From: JAWPMT01 sp965229785
GTDB taxonomy: Bacteria; Bacteroidota; Bacteroidia; Cytophagales; Cyclobacteriaceae
DNA length: 64,000 bases
Assembly (NCBI GenBank): GCA_965229785.1
Contig: CBDDJS010000001.1
Location: forward strand, 7,626,001-7,690,000
Direction: 5' to 3'
Each line of letters begins with the position of its first letter. The first letter of the stretch is position 1. Below, in pieces: positions 45,082 to 53,836 of the stretch. A model generated the notes under the pieces. That model had not been told where the DNA came from and searched no databases. It worked only from the letters and a program-made list of their open reading frames with translations. A program made the position numbers and the translations under genes.

Positions 45082-45999
45082 GTTTTTGCCAAGTATTTCT
45101 CTGAATTGTGTTGGTGTATGGCCTGTGTTTTTCTTAAAGAAATTGCTGAAGTGGGCGGTTTCGGCAAACCCTAACTGATATCCGATTTCTTTAATCGAAG
45201 CAGGAGCATGCGTGAGTAGTGCTTTGGCCTGATTAAGGGTCTTATCTGCAATCCATTGAGATACGGGTACTCCTGTCTTGGTTTTAATGACGGTGCTCAG
45301 ATAAGTAGGGTGGAGGTTTAACTCACGGGCGTAATCTTTGGCTTTGAATTGATAATTGATTTGTCCTTCCGTAAGATCCCGGTAATGCTGTTCAAGTAGT
45401 GTTTTGAAGTTTTTCACAATTTGTGAACTGCGATCGCCTTCTTCCAGGGGCTGATAATCAGACCAGAATTGCTCTTTGAGTTTTAATAAGATGACTACAA
45501 AGAGATTTCCAATTATACGAAATTTATGTTCAGACTCATTTTGATACTCGCGTAGGATTTGATTGTATAACAGTTCTATCTCTGCAAAACCTTGATCATC
45601 AAATACTTGTGGAGGGATCGTTTCTGCCAAAAGAAATGGAAATTGATCAAATATGTCCTTGTGTACATTTTTCTTTAGGAAGGATTCACTCAAGGTCACC
45701 AGATGTGCATCTTCCAGGTGATAGAATTCAAAAGATTTCAAATGACCCGGATTGGTGAAATAGACTGTTCGGTCGTGATACTCAAAACGTTGCTCATCGG
45801 TGGTGTAGTTGCCTTCGCCAGATCTGATAAACACAAATGAGTAATAATTGGCCCTAAAGACAGGTGATTGGAAAGAGGGCGTAGTATGAATGTCCAGCAG
45901 GCTGTGAATGGTGAATTCAGCATCCTGTGCAATGGGTGTTCCCAGTGCTTCGTAAAGCTCATGTAGTTTATTGTACTGAATGATTGGATTTGAAGGCAA
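45079..45999 (-). CDS. AraC-family transcriptional regulator
   Basis: 306 residues. An N-terminal cupin-type domain (about 30-185: YYSFVFIRSGEGNYTTDEQRFEYHDRTVYFTNPGHL) precedes the C-terminal two-HTH domain (KAKDYARELNLHPTYLSTVIKTKTG and IKEIGYQLGFAETAHFSNFFKKNTGHTPTQFR). Upstream of an SDR gene on the same strand, its likely target. TGATTATCTG lies 6 bases upstream of its start. Confidence 0.9.
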   Translation of the reverse strand: MPSNPIIQYNKLHELYEALGTPIAQDAEFTIHSLLDIHTTPSFQSPVFRANYYSFVFIRSGEGNYTTDEQRFEYHDRTVYFTNPGHLKSFEFYHLEDAHLVTLSESFLKKNVHKDIFDQFPFLLAETIPPQVFDDQGFAEIELLYNQILREYQNESEHKFRIIGNLFVVILLKLKEQFWSDYQPLEEGDRSSQIVKNFKTLLEQHYRDLTEGQINYQFKAKDYARELNLHPTYLSTVIKTKTGVPVSQWIADKTLNQAKALLTHAPASIKEIGYQLGFAETAHFSNFFKKNTGHTPTQFREILGKN

Positions 46000-46005
46000 C
46001 GAGAC

Positions 46006-46015
46006 TGATTATCTG
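46006..46015. promoter_or_regulatory. Motif TGATTATCTG upstream of the AraC gene
   Basis: Ten-base motif that also occurs exactly at 49609-49618 and 53322-53331, each time in a gene-free promoter region, and with one change at 45072-45081. Possibly a shared regulator site; chance is not excluded. Confidence 0.3.
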
Positions 46016-46064
46016 GACTTGAGTAAATCTAGGCTGAAAAGCGGGAGCTATTAAGTAATAGCAC

Positions 46065-46088
46065 AAAAAAAGGTCCCCGGAAGGGACC
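46065..46088 (-). terminator. Intrinsic terminator of the lipoprotein gene
   Basis: On the minus strand GGTCCC-TTCCG-GGGACC is followed immediately by seven T. It lies 35-58 bases past the stop of the lipoprotein gene at 46123. Confidence 0.8.
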
Positions 46089-46122
46089 CTAATCTATTAA
46101 ATGAAGAAAACTGTGTCGTAAT

Positions 46123-47085
46123 TCAATTGCAGGATAAAGCACTCATTTCCAGACGATACATGCCAGATCTTCCGTTCAAAGCCCCCTGAGAATCAGCTAT
46201 GTAAACGTACGCTTCACTGCTATCTATGAAAATACCATCTGGTCGTACCAGACCAATATCTGAACTAAGTGTAATGGTACAGTTCAGCGTGCCGTCCGTT
46301 GCATAGTTGTAAATGCTTTGACTGGCGGTTCCTCCGCCAAAAGCAACCATATATAGGCTACCATCATTCGCTCCGAATAGACCACTTGGTGGGTTATTCG
46401 TGTCAAATGAAGCAATAGAAGTAACCGCTTGATAATTGTTGTCTTCAGGATCTGTGGCTTCCAGGTGCAGATCTAACTGATAGATTCTTGTTTCTTCCTG
46501 AATACCCGCATAGAAATATCCATCGAGATAAGTTATGGCCTCAATACCCCGATCTGTAGCCGTGTTCAGACCTATATCGGCCAAATCCCATTCTCGGGTC
46601 ACCTCACCACTGGAAAGGTCCAGCTCATAAATGAAATTATACTCGTCACCTATGTAAAGTTTGTCCGTTCCTTCCGCAAAAGTCAGCCCTTCCATGTCCA
46701 CTTCACGTCCCAGGGTATTGGCATCAAAAGACCAAACATTGATGATCTCATCGGTTTCCAGGGATGCTTCTACGATCGACTTGGTGTAGTAAGACGAGTA
46801 ATCACCATTATTCACTGGGTGGACTCCATTAACCGCGAAATAGGTGTTAGGGACTTCATTGATCACGACCCCACTGTTCCGAAAGTAGTTATCAATCCCG
46901 TTACCGTCTCCATTGAGGACCTGGTCACTCAATGCATTGCCGTAGCTTACAACCAAAGTATTTGAATCATCATCAAGTGTTATTTCCTCCGTGTCATTAT
47001 TGGCACAACTGGTTAAAATAAAGGCGGCAACCAAGACCCCAACGACCAGATAATATTTCTTGTTCATCCTTTTCATTTCGAGCAT
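46123..47085 (-). CDS. Lipoprotein with beta-propeller-like repeats
   Basis: 320 residues; internal ATGs at residues 4 and 7 are possible starts. Type II signal with lipobox ILTSC near residue 27. Repeated strands such as VDMEGLTFAEGTDKLYIGDEYNFIYELDLSSGEV, GIEAITYLDGYFYAGIQEETRIYQLDL and GIFIDSSEAYVYIADSQGALNGRSGMYRL look like propeller blades of the SdiA-regulated/YjiK or SMP-30-like type. No catalytic residues can be fixed. An acidic stretch after the lipid anchor (NNDTEEITLDDDSN) fits surface-exposed Bacteroidota lipoproteins. It ends in a clear terminator. Confidence 0.75.
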   Translation of the reverse strand: MLEMKRMNKKYYLVVGVLVAAFILTSCANNDTEEITLDDDSNTLVVSYGNALSDQVLNGDGNGIDNYFRNSGVVINEVPNTYFAVNGVHPVNNGDYSSYYTKSIVEASLETDEIINVWSFDANTLGREVDMEGLTFAEGTDKLYIGDEYNFIYELDLSSGEVTREWDLADIGLNTATDRGIEAITYLDGYFYAGIQEETRIYQLDLHLEATDPEDNNYQAVTSIASFDTNNPPSGLFGANDGSLYMVAFGGGTASQSIYNYATDGTLNCTITLSSDIGLVRPDGIFIDSSEAYVYIADSQGALNGRSGMYRLEMSALSCN

Positions 47086-47143
47086 CCATTAGAATTTGGA
47101 GCATTACGAAATGAAGAGGTCTCATGGTTGCCTGTGTTTTTTA

Positions 47144-49018
47144 CTATTCTACATTTACCCATTCTTTTTTCGGGTATTTCACGGTGTAGGCAAACGTTAC
47201 TTCCTTTTGTTCTTGTGGCATTAACTCCATTTTCCATTTGATCAAACCGGTTGATTCCTCCAATTTGGCGCCAGAAAGGTCCTTGACATCTACCGAAATC
47301 GCACTGATTGCCGCGACAGGAATCTGGTCCGTGAGGTTCAAATGGATTGGTTGGTTTTTCTTGTTTCGTACCAGGATCTGGTAACCTCTGCTTTCCATTT
47401 GATTGCTACCAATGGTCTGTATTCTGGTGAAATCGTCAACCTTGGTTCTGCCAATCACAATGCTTTTGTCTCTTCCCATGGATATGCTTAACGTGTCGGT
47501 CAGGGCTTTCGCATTGAGTATGGATCGGCCGACGTAAGTATCTTCAAAATAGAGATTAGCTTCGCCTTCCAGTAAGTTGTACTGATCCCAATTCGTGATG
47601 TAAGCCATCAGGAAGGCATCTTTGTCCAGTTTTGGTGAGGCAAAGTATTCGTAATTTGCGTCAATCTCATAGGTTGTTAGATCCACTGTTAACCTACTTC
47701 CTTTGGACTGGATGGAATATGGCTCATCTACTTCGAATTCAAACGTAGTTTGATTTTCAGTGACCCTGGTAGTAAGGAAGTTGGCTTCTGTTTGATCATG
47801 CTTGATACGACTAAGTCTTCTGATCTTTAAACCGGGTTTTTGGGAAGCATACCCGGAGACAACTACTTCTGATAACTCCTGGACGTCTTCGTTCATTTTG
47901 ACTGAGATATTAGGTGACGTAATGGGGACTTCCTGAGAATTGAGACCAATGAAAGAGAAAATCAATAACTCTGCATCGTTCGGTACGGCCAGGGAATAGT
48001 TTCCATCAAAATCAGTAGTGGTCCCGACGGTTGAGCCCTTTAGGATCACATTCACTCCCGGGATGGGGCCTCCTTCTTCGTCAACGACCCTTCCGGAAAC
48101 TTGCCCAACACCATATTGAATATTGCCACGATGGAACGGTTGATAGATGGTATTTCTGTCGTAATTCAGGTACCAGGTTGTTAATTCAGGAGCCAGCCCA
48201 CTTTCATTGGGGGAGCCATTGGATAAACGGAGCTTTATATTGTCCCAGTTGATACCTGTTTTTTGATAGATTTCTGCTTTATAGCATAGTGCCAGTGGAT
48301 CATTGATACTCGAAACCCGTAGGTCGTATTTTGGGAACCAACCCGCATGTTCAACCTGATAGGTGATTGTGAATTTCCCTAATGTGGCGGTCGTGGCTTC
48401 CAGGCGAATCATGATTTCTCCCTTGGGCTTATCTTTCGTACTATTTATGCTGGCGACTTGTTGTTCAAGGCGATATTTCCGGTCTTCTAGTTCTTCATTC
48501 CTGGCTTCGATTTCAAAGGTCTCTGTTTTGATCTTTGTGAATTGTTCATCGTAAAAAAGGACACTTTCCTTCAAGTGATTCAGATCAGTGCTTGCTTCGC
48601 CACTGATGTTTTTGTTGACCTGAAGCAAACTTTCTTTTTCTTCCAGCACTTCCAGTCGGAGAATATTAAGATCGATCTCCCTTTGCAATTGTTTGATCTC
48701 CTGCCGGAATGCCTCGATTTTATCATAATCATCATCGGATGAGAGATAATTCAAATCGTGATTCACGGACAAAATGGTGAAGTTCCCTTCAGCTTTTACC
48801 TGTATGCTTTGTTTGTCAATGTAGGAGGAAAGAGCTGATAAGATCAATTCAGTTCTTCCCGAAGGAAGGTTAATTTGACCGGTTCGGGTGATTTGTGCTC
48901 CTTCAATAAATACAGTTGCTTCGGTGAGGGTTGTTTCAAGTGTGACTTCCTTGAAGTCTTGTGCCCTGCTGCTCATCAATGGGACAAGAGAAAGGAAGAG
49001 AATTAGGTATGCTCTCAT
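47144..49018 (-). CDS. MuiA-like DUF4139 protein with inserted SusC-type regulatory domain
   Basis: 624 residues with a signal peptide (1-20). An N-terminal DUF4140-like region (about 25-100: ATVFIEGAQITRTGQINLPSGRTELILSALS), a coiled coil (about 98-192) and a DUF4139 core (200-624: TYQVEHAGWFPKYDLRV; WKMELMPQEQKEVTFAYTVKYPK). Inserted at 306-392 is a carboxypeptidase-regulatory-like beta-sandwich (VSGRVVDEEGGPIPGVNVILKGSTVGTTTDFDGNYSL) ending in LSEVVVSGYA, the signature normally found at the N-terminus of SusC/RagA TonB receptors. Periplasmic or outer-membrane associated; function unknown, with the family name taken from a mucoidy inhibitor. Confidence 0.82.
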   Translation of the reverse strand: MRAYLILFLSLVPLMSSRAQDFKEVTLETTLTEATVFIEGAQITRTGQINLPSGRTELILSALSSYIDKQSIQVKAEGNFTILSVNHDLNYLSSDDDYDKIEAFRQEIKQLQREIDLNILRLEVLEEKESLLQVNKNISGEASTDLNHLKESVLFYDEQFTKIKTETFEIEARNEELEDRKYRLEQQVASINSTKDKPKGEIMIRLEATTATLGKFTITYQVEHAGWFPKYDLRVSSINDPLALCYKAEIYQKTGINWDNIKLRLSNGSPNESGLAPELTTWYLNYDRNTIYQPFHRGNIQYGVGQVSGRVVDEEGGPIPGVNVILKGSTVGTTTDFDGNYSLAVPNDAELLIFSFIGLNSQEVPITSPNISVKMNEDVQELSEVVVSGYASQKPGLKIRRLSRIKHDQTEANFLTTRVTENQTTFEFEVDEPYSIQSKGSRLTVDLTTYEIDANYEYFASPKLDKDAFLMAYITNWDQYNLLEGEANLYFEDTYVGRSILNAKALTDTLSISMGRDKSIVIGRTKVDDFTRIQTIGSNQMESRGYQILVRNKKNQPIHLNLTDQIPVAAISAISVDVKDLSGAKLEESTGLIKWKMELMPQEQKEVTFAYTVKYPKKEWVNVE

Positions 49019-49074
49019 GGTACTTTTTCTTATTGAGATGCATGACCTGTTGGAATTCCATAAATAGAGGCATC

Positions 49075-49144
49075 AAAAAAAGGAAGAGCGACCTCAGAAG
49101 CGAACCATTTACCTGATTTAACCAATCGCTTTTCAGTCGCTCTT
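49075..49144 (-). terminator. Nested hairpin terminator after the SRPBCC gene
   Basis: On the minus strand AAGAGCGAC (49144-49136) pairs with GTCGCTCTT (49092-49084), with an inner 6-bp stem AAGCGA/TCGCTT (49131-49126, 49103-49098), followed by a T-rich run (49081-49075). The first arm starts 10 bases past the SRPBCC stop. Confidence 0.6.
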
Positions 49145-49154
49145 TGCGAATTAC

Positions 49155-49568
49155 TTAGGCTACCTCACTCAATTGAGCAGCTGAAAGGGTATAGACCTGT
49201 ACGATCTTACTTTTTAGTTCCGAGAATGTTTCTTCACCTCCTTCAACATCCATTTCAACGTCCCAAAATAGCCGGGTATGATTCTCATCAATGGCTTCTA
49301 CTTTTATCGTACCTACGATGTTGGTTGCCGGAAACGCTTCTTGCTTATCAATGCTGTACATAAAGGTTCGTTTGGCTTCTGAAATCAGAAATGTTTCTTC
49401 CAGATCACCACCCTCGTGCATTTCACAAAACCTGCGATTACCCTGGTCGATTTTCGATGACTTAATGATCGGTATCCAGGATTCCACTCCGTCTCCCTGG
49501 GCGATCAGCTGCCAGACTTTGTCTACAGGTGCTTTGATTTCGTGTTCAGTATTTATGACTCTTTTCAT
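49155..49568 (-). CDS. SRPBCC (START/Bet v1-like) family protein
   Basis: 137 residues from ATG 49568; a 13-codon upstream extension is unlikely. Pattern of polyketide-cyclase/START-like proteins: INTEHEIKAPVDKVWQLIAQGDGVESWIPIIKSSKI, then RFCEMHEGGDLEETFLI, GTIKVEAIDENHTRLFWDVEMD and a long C-terminal helix. It would form a hydrophobic ligand cavity; the ligand is unknown. Cytoplasmic. TGATTATCTG lies about 40 bases upstream, flanked by TGATCA at 49601-49606 and 49617-49622. Confidence 0.82.
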   Translation of the reverse strand: MKRVINTEHEIKAPVDKVWQLIAQGDGVESWIPIIKSSKIDQGNRRFCEMHEGGDLEETFLISEAKRTFMYSIDKQEAFPATNIVGTIKVEAIDENHTRLFWDVEMDVEGGEETFSELKSKIVQVYTLSAAQLSEVA

Positions 49569-49608
49569 TGGACAATGTTTAAAAAATGATGGTCCAAAGT
49601 TGATCATA

Positions 49609-49618
49609 TGATTATCTG
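49609..49618. promoter_or_regulatory. Motif TGATTATCTG upstream of the SRPBCC gene
   Basis: Second exact copy of the motif at 46006-46015, lying between two TGATCA palindromes in the promoter region of the SRPBCC gene. Confidence 0.3.
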
Positions 49619-49678
49619 ATCACTTCCTGAAAAAGGTCAAAGAATTTGTTATTCGGCTCAATCGAACGGTAGTAAATA

Positions 49679-50731
49679 TTAAGTGCCCTCCAAGCTCAGT
49701 TTTAGCCTGTTTTGCACGTATTCGATTTCTTCATCAGTGAGTTTGTTGGCTCGTTTTTTAATCATGGCATTGACTTTAGCCAGGTCTTCGTAGTAGGCGG
49801 CTTCCACACCATATTCCTCTTTTTTGAGTACAAAATCATAAGGTCCACGGGGGGAAATCAGTTTCACAAAGATGGGAGCGGTTTCAACGGCAAGGAACAA
49901 GAGCATCATGAACCAGTGTGCCAAGGCGATGGCTTCACTCTTCTTCGTTAATCGATCCACGGCTTCCATGCGGGAAGCCAAACCGGACAGTTTACTTTTG
50001 GTGATTTCCTCAAGTTCCGCGGTTTCTTGTTGCTCAATTCCAGTTAATGTTGCTTGTCGCTCATTCATCAGTTTTTGATTGGTAGCTGTGAGTTCAGCTA
50101 ATTCAGCATCCACACGATCAGCATCCGCTTTTTTGATTTGATAGATTGGCCCAGGATTCCGTTTTTTGCTTCCCCCGGTACCATCTGCTTCCTGTTGAGC
50201 GAGCTTCCTCAATTCATCTCGTGTTTGTGTTTTGGCTATGATTTCTTGTTTTAAGGAAGCGATCTCAGCAGCTAACCGCTCCTTGGATTCCTGATACCGT
50301 TCCTTAATGGATTGTTCTTGCGCCTGCAGGTCTTCCTGGATCATGTGAGTGATTTCTGAATCAACTTCTTTCTCGAAGATCTTCAACTCAAGAGGTTTGG
50401 CAATGACAATGGAAATGATCACAGCCAGGGCCAGTCTGGGGGCTGCCATCAGCCATTCCCGTTGCGGGTTCCCGTTTTTTCGCATACTGGAAACAATGAA
50501 TCGGTCTAAATTGAAGATCATCAACCCCCATAATATCCCAAATAGGGTGGCAATCCAGTAATTGTCGAAAACGGTGTATAAAGCATAGCCACCGGCAAGG
50601 GCAGCAAAAATTCCTGTAAACAAGATGGTAGCACCAATTCCGGTGTATTTGCTGGCTTCAGATGGGCAATTTTCAAGTACAGGACGGTGAGCTCCGGCAC
50701 ATTGCCAAAAGAATATTTTGAGTTGACGCAT
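49679..50731 (-). CDS. DUF4407 membrane protein
   Basis: 350 residues from ATG 50731. The frame continues upstream to 51007 through the permease gene's end, but MRQLKIFFWQCAGAHRPVLENCPSE is the usual DUF4407 start. Two helices near 30-85 (GATILFTGIFAALAGGYALYTV, ATLFGILWGLMIFNLDRFIVSSM), another near 105-120, a long central charged coiled coil (about 125-265) and a fourth helix near 280-300 (HWFMMLLFLAVETAPIFVKLI). The family is widespread in Bacteroidota and of unknown function. The coiled coil probably forms an extended domain between membrane segments. It lies downstream of the permease gene on the same strand. Confidence 0.85.
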   Translation of the reverse strand: MRQLKIFFWQCAGAHRPVLENCPSEASKYTGIGATILFTGIFAALAGGYALYTVFDNYWIATLFGILWGLMIFNLDRFIVSSMRKNGNPQREWLMAAPRLALAVIISIVIAKPLELKIFEKEVDSEITHMIQEDLQAQEQSIKERYQESKERLAAEIASLKQEIIAKTQTRDELRKLAQQEADGTGGSKKRNPGPIYQIKKADADRVDAELAELTATNQKLMNERQATLTGIEQQETAELEEITKSKLSGLASRMEAVDRLTKKSEAIALAHWFMMLLFLAVETAPIFVKLISPRGPYDFVLKKEEYGVEAAYYEDLAKVNAMIKKRANKLTDEEIEYVQNRLKLSLEGT

Positions 50732-50853
50732 AATGATCCAACGATAGGGAAGGAGGTTTGTTATAGCCCCTTGCGTCACATAACCCGCGAATAGCCGGGA
50801 ATTTGTACCATTCAATGATGCCAATTCCCGGAACACATTATGACTTCTTATGA

Positions 50854-53214
50854 CTATTCCTGTCGTAGTGAAGCAATGATATCGGCATGAGCGGCTTTCC
50901 AAATGATGTGACCAATGGCCAAAATGGATAATCCGATACTGATCAAAAGTGAGATGGCAAAAAACATGGGAGTCACTGAAATGGCAAATGGGAAATTTTC
51001 CAGCCATGACATGCCAAATTGCCAGACAACCGGGATTGAGATCAGGTTTCCAATTACGACGATATAGGTCAGCGGCCTACAGAATTGCCACGAAATGTGA
51101 GACATGGAGGCCCCCAATGTTTTTCGGATTCCTACTTCACGAACTTTGTCCTGCGCTATGAATCGTGTTAATCCCATGATGCCCATCGCAGAAATGATCG
51201 CTACGATCAATGTTGAATAATCGAGTAGATCGCTTAGTCTTTCTTCATTACGATATTGATTCTCGTTGATCTCTTCCAGGAATCGATAGTCAAATTCCGC
51301 GTCTGGTAACACGTTGTTCCAAACCTCGGCAATGTTATCCAGGGTAGCATCCGATGACTCGTCTAATCGAATACTCAGGAAATTCCTTCTTTCCCGGTTA
51401 GTCATCGACAAAATCAGTGGCTGGATAAGGAAATGAAGGCTCTCGAAATGAAAGTCGGGTACAACACCGATAACACTACCCACAATCGCGGATTGCCCAC
51501 CCATGTTTAGCTGTTGTCCAATGATCCTTTCAGGGTCAGTGAAACCAAGCTTTCTTGCCGCGGACTCATTGACCATGAAGCGAGCAGAATCGCCGGACTC
51601 GAAAGGCCGACCATAAAGCAATTCTAATTGGAACGTGCTCATGAAACCTTCATCTACTTCATGATAATTGAGCACCTGAAAGTTTTGCGCCGAATCTTTC
51701 TCCATTACAAATGGTAACCTGGGCATTTCAAAGCTCAATTGAGAGAGGGTCAGTGTGGTGTGACTGACTCCTGCAAGGTTCTCCAATTCAGACTGCAATG
51801 CTTTTTTTGTGGACAAATCCGTTCCGGGAATGCTCATGACAATGCTCATAACCTGATCACTATTGTAGCCCAGGTCTTTTGTCTTCAGGAAATTCAATTG
51901 GTCTTTCACCAGAAATACACTGGACAAGGCGATGGAAGTGATTAAGAACTGTAGCGTCATAAGGACTTTCTTGACACGAAGACCTTTGTTGAATTGATTT
52001 TGGCGATGGACAATGCTGGCGTGCTTTGATAAATAGAATGCCATGTAAGTGCCCGAAAACAATGACAGAGCAACGAGCAGAATGGTCAAATACGGCGCAA
52101 TTTCCAGACTAAGTATGGGAATTGATGAGAGTGGAAGTCCTACAAAATCATCAAGCCATGGAGCAAGTAAGCCTGAGAATAGAAGACTAAGCACGAATGC
52201 CATGAAGATGGTTAGAAAGGTCTCAAAATAAGCCTCCGTGATGATATGTCGTTTGCTATCGCCCAGTACTTTTCGGATGCTCATTTCCTTGTGACGACTT
52301 ACTGCGGCGGCCGTGGACAGGTTCATGAAATTCAAGCCGGCAAGGGCCAATAGGAAAACAGATAACCCGATCAGAATATTGACGTTCGTGCGATTGCCCC
52401 GTACACCTAGGTCGTAAGTGAGTGTATTGTCGAAATACATTTCACTAAAGGGCTGAAAAATGTAGCTAATGATGCCATTGAGCCCATCTAATTGCGCTTC
52501 GTAAAATGTTGGAAGCCTTTCTTCTATTGCGGTTATGTTTTGAGGATCGATGAGCAGAAAACTGTTAATAGCACCGACATGTCCATGTGAGGGACCGAAT
52601 GTTTCTTCCACATTTTGGAAATTGATCACCGCATCATATTGAATATTGGTGTTGGGAGGAGGCTGACGTAAGATTGCACCTATTCGAACACGTTTTGAGA
52701 CCCTGCCCGTTTCAATATTGATGAATTGGCTGATTACATCTGTTCGATTAAAAAAACGGATTGCCGCTGAGTCGGTAATGGCCACAGCATTTGGGTCCGT
52801 CAACGTTTCATCAAGATTACCAGCCAGAACCTTCACATTAAAGGTTTCGGAAAATGTACTGTCAACAGCAAATATGGATTGCCCTTCGAATCGTCGTTCG
52901 TTGATTCTTATGGTGCCTGGTTCACGATTCGTTCGGCAGTAACCTTCTACCTCAGCGAAGAATTCGGTGATCTGTGGAGCGCCGATTTTTGGAGAGATGG
53001 CAAAGTGTGTTTCGTTTCCGGCGTTGCTTATTTTGGTAGTAAGTCGATACAGTCTTTCATAGTTGTCGTGCTGCTGGTTAAAGTTCACCTGATAATAGGT
53101 GTAAATGTTGATCAAAAAGAAGGCCGTAAGCCCCAATATCATGCCCAATAAGTTCCAAATACGGAAGAATGGCTGACGGTAAAATATGCGGAGAAGAAGA
53201 CGTAACGTACTCAT
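50854..53214 (-). CDS. FtsX/MacB-type ABC transporter permease, no prefix domain
   Basis: 786 residues. First helix (WNLLGMILGLTAFFLINIYTYY), MacB-type periplasmic domain, FtsX helices with MSIRKVLGDSKRHI, second half, and VGIRKTLGASMSHI with the terminal helices. It is the shortest of the four paralogues here and has neither PadR nor a two-component pair beside it. Its promoter region carries an array of four half-sites (53227-53261) suggesting control by a regulator encoded elsewhere. No ATPase nearby. Confidence 0.9.
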   Translation of the reverse strand: MSTLRLLLRIFYRQPFFRIWNLLGMILGLTAFFLINIYTYYQVNFNQQHDNYERLYRLTTKISNAGNETHFAISPKIGAPQITEFFAEVEGYCRTNREPGTIRINERRFEGQSIFAVDSTFSETFNVKVLAGNLDETLTDPNAVAITDSAAIRFFNRTDVISQFINIETGRVSKRVRIGAILRQPPPNTNIQYDAVINFQNVEETFGPSHGHVGAINSFLLIDPQNITAIEERLPTFYEAQLDGLNGIISYIFQPFSEMYFDNTLTYDLGVRGNRTNVNILIGLSVFLLALAGLNFMNLSTAAAVSRHKEMSIRKVLGDSKRHIITEAYFETFLTIFMAFVLSLLFSGLLAPWLDDFVGLPLSSIPILSLEIAPYLTILLVALSLFSGTYMAFYLSKHASIVHRQNQFNKGLRVKKVLMTLQFLITSIALSSVFLVKDQLNFLKTKDLGYNSDQVMSIVMSIPGTDLSTKKALQSELENLAGVSHTTLTLSQLSFEMPRLPFVMEKDSAQNFQVLNYHEVDEGFMSTFQLELLYGRPFESGDSARFMVNESAARKLGFTDPERIIGQQLNMGGQSAIVGSVIGVVPDFHFESLHFLIQPLILSMTNRERRNFLSIRLDESSDATLDNIAEVWNNVLPDAEFDYRFLEEINENQYRNEERLSDLLDYSTLIVAIISAMGIMGLTRFIAQDKVREVGIRKTLGASMSHISWQFCRPLTYIVVIGNLISIPVVWQFGMSWLENFPFAISVTPMFFAISLLISIGLSILAIGHIIWKAAHADIIASLRQE

Positions 53215-53226
53215 GAACTATCGATT

Positions 53227-53261
53227 TAGTTTTAAAACTAATTAATTAGTTGTATAAACTA
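53227..53261. promoter_or_regulatory. Array of alternating TAGTT/AACTA half-sites
   Basis: TAGTT at 53227, AACTA at 53236, TAGTT at 53247 and AACTA at 53257, spaced 9-11 bases, so each neighbouring pair forms an inverted repeat. Two of the palindromes are perfect over 16 bases (53226-53241 and 53236-53251) and overlap. The array starts 13 bases upstream of the permease start codon. Confidence 0.6.
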
Positions 53262-53321
53262 AAATTTTGGTAGAAAATCGTATTTCATACTGTTGTGCAA
53301 GTTCTTAGGGCATTGATGTAC

Positions 53322-53331
53322 TGATTATCTG
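53322..53331. promoter_or_regulatory. Motif TGATTATCTG upstream of the thioredoxin-ApbE operon
   Basis: Third exact copy of the 10-base motif, about 30 bases upstream of the -7 element of the operon. Confidence 0.3.
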
Positions 53332-53362
53332 TATCGGACTTCAGTAAGTATCAAACGCTACT

Positions 53363-53370
53363 TATGTTTG
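53363..53370 (+). promoter_or_regulatory. -7 promoter element of the thioredoxin-ApbE-DUF3570 operon
   Basis: TATGTTTG matches TAnnTTTG, 31 bases before ATG 53402. No clear -33 element. Confidence 0.45.
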
Positions 53371-53401
53371 CGCTGATGCTTACGGATATCAAAACACCAC
53401 C

Positions 53402-53836
53402 ATGTTGACAAGTAGATTAGCAGCGTTTTTCTTTTTCGGAATGATTTCGATCAGACTTTTAGGGCAAGATCTGACCTGGACTGAAACGAAAGCGCAAGCC
53501 TTAGAGGAGGATAAGAATGTATTACTGGTCTTTAGTGGTTCCGACTGGTGTCGAGGTTGTATTCTCTTTGATCAGCAGGTCTTACAGGATCCAAAATTTC
53601 AGGAACTTGCTGCCAGTAGGCTGGCGCTTTACAAAGCGGATTTTCCCAGGAAAAAGAAGAACAAGCCTGCCGTAGAAGTCATTCGACAGAATGAAAAACT
53701 GATCCAACAGTTCAATCCATCGGGTACTTTTCCTTTTGTGCTTTTGTTGAATGAAACAGAGCAGGTGATCATAAAAGCAGAAGGCACCATCGATCGCGAC
53801 GAGTTTCTGGATTCCATTCGAAAAGCCACTGAATGA
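53402..53836 (+). CDS. Secreted thioredoxin-family protein
   Basis: 144 residues, signal peptide 1-21 (IRLLGQ). Thioredoxin-like fold with the redox motif SGSDWCRGC (Cys50, Cys53) after strand KNVLLVFSG, and the cis-proline region GTFPFVLLL. It resembles the DUF255/DsbD-gamma-type thioredoxins that act in the periplasm as thiol reductants or disulfide handlers. First gene of a five-gene operon; its stop overlaps the next start (ATGA). Its likely job is to keep cysteines of an operon partner reduced, and the CGCN tail of the DUF4266 lipoprotein is an obvious candidate (inference). Confidence 0.87.
   Translation: MLTSRLAAFFFFGMISIRLLGQDLTWTETKAQALEEDKNVLLVFSGSDWCRGCILFDQQVLQDPKFQELAASRLALYKADFPRKKKNKPAVEVIRQNEKLIQQFNPSGTFPFVLLLNETEQVIIKAEGTIDRDEFLDSIRKATE

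Noticed and set aside
50732..51007. 92-codon upstream extension of the DUF4407 frame
   Set aside because: Overlaps the end of the permease gene in another frame and has atypical composition; the family start is at 50731.
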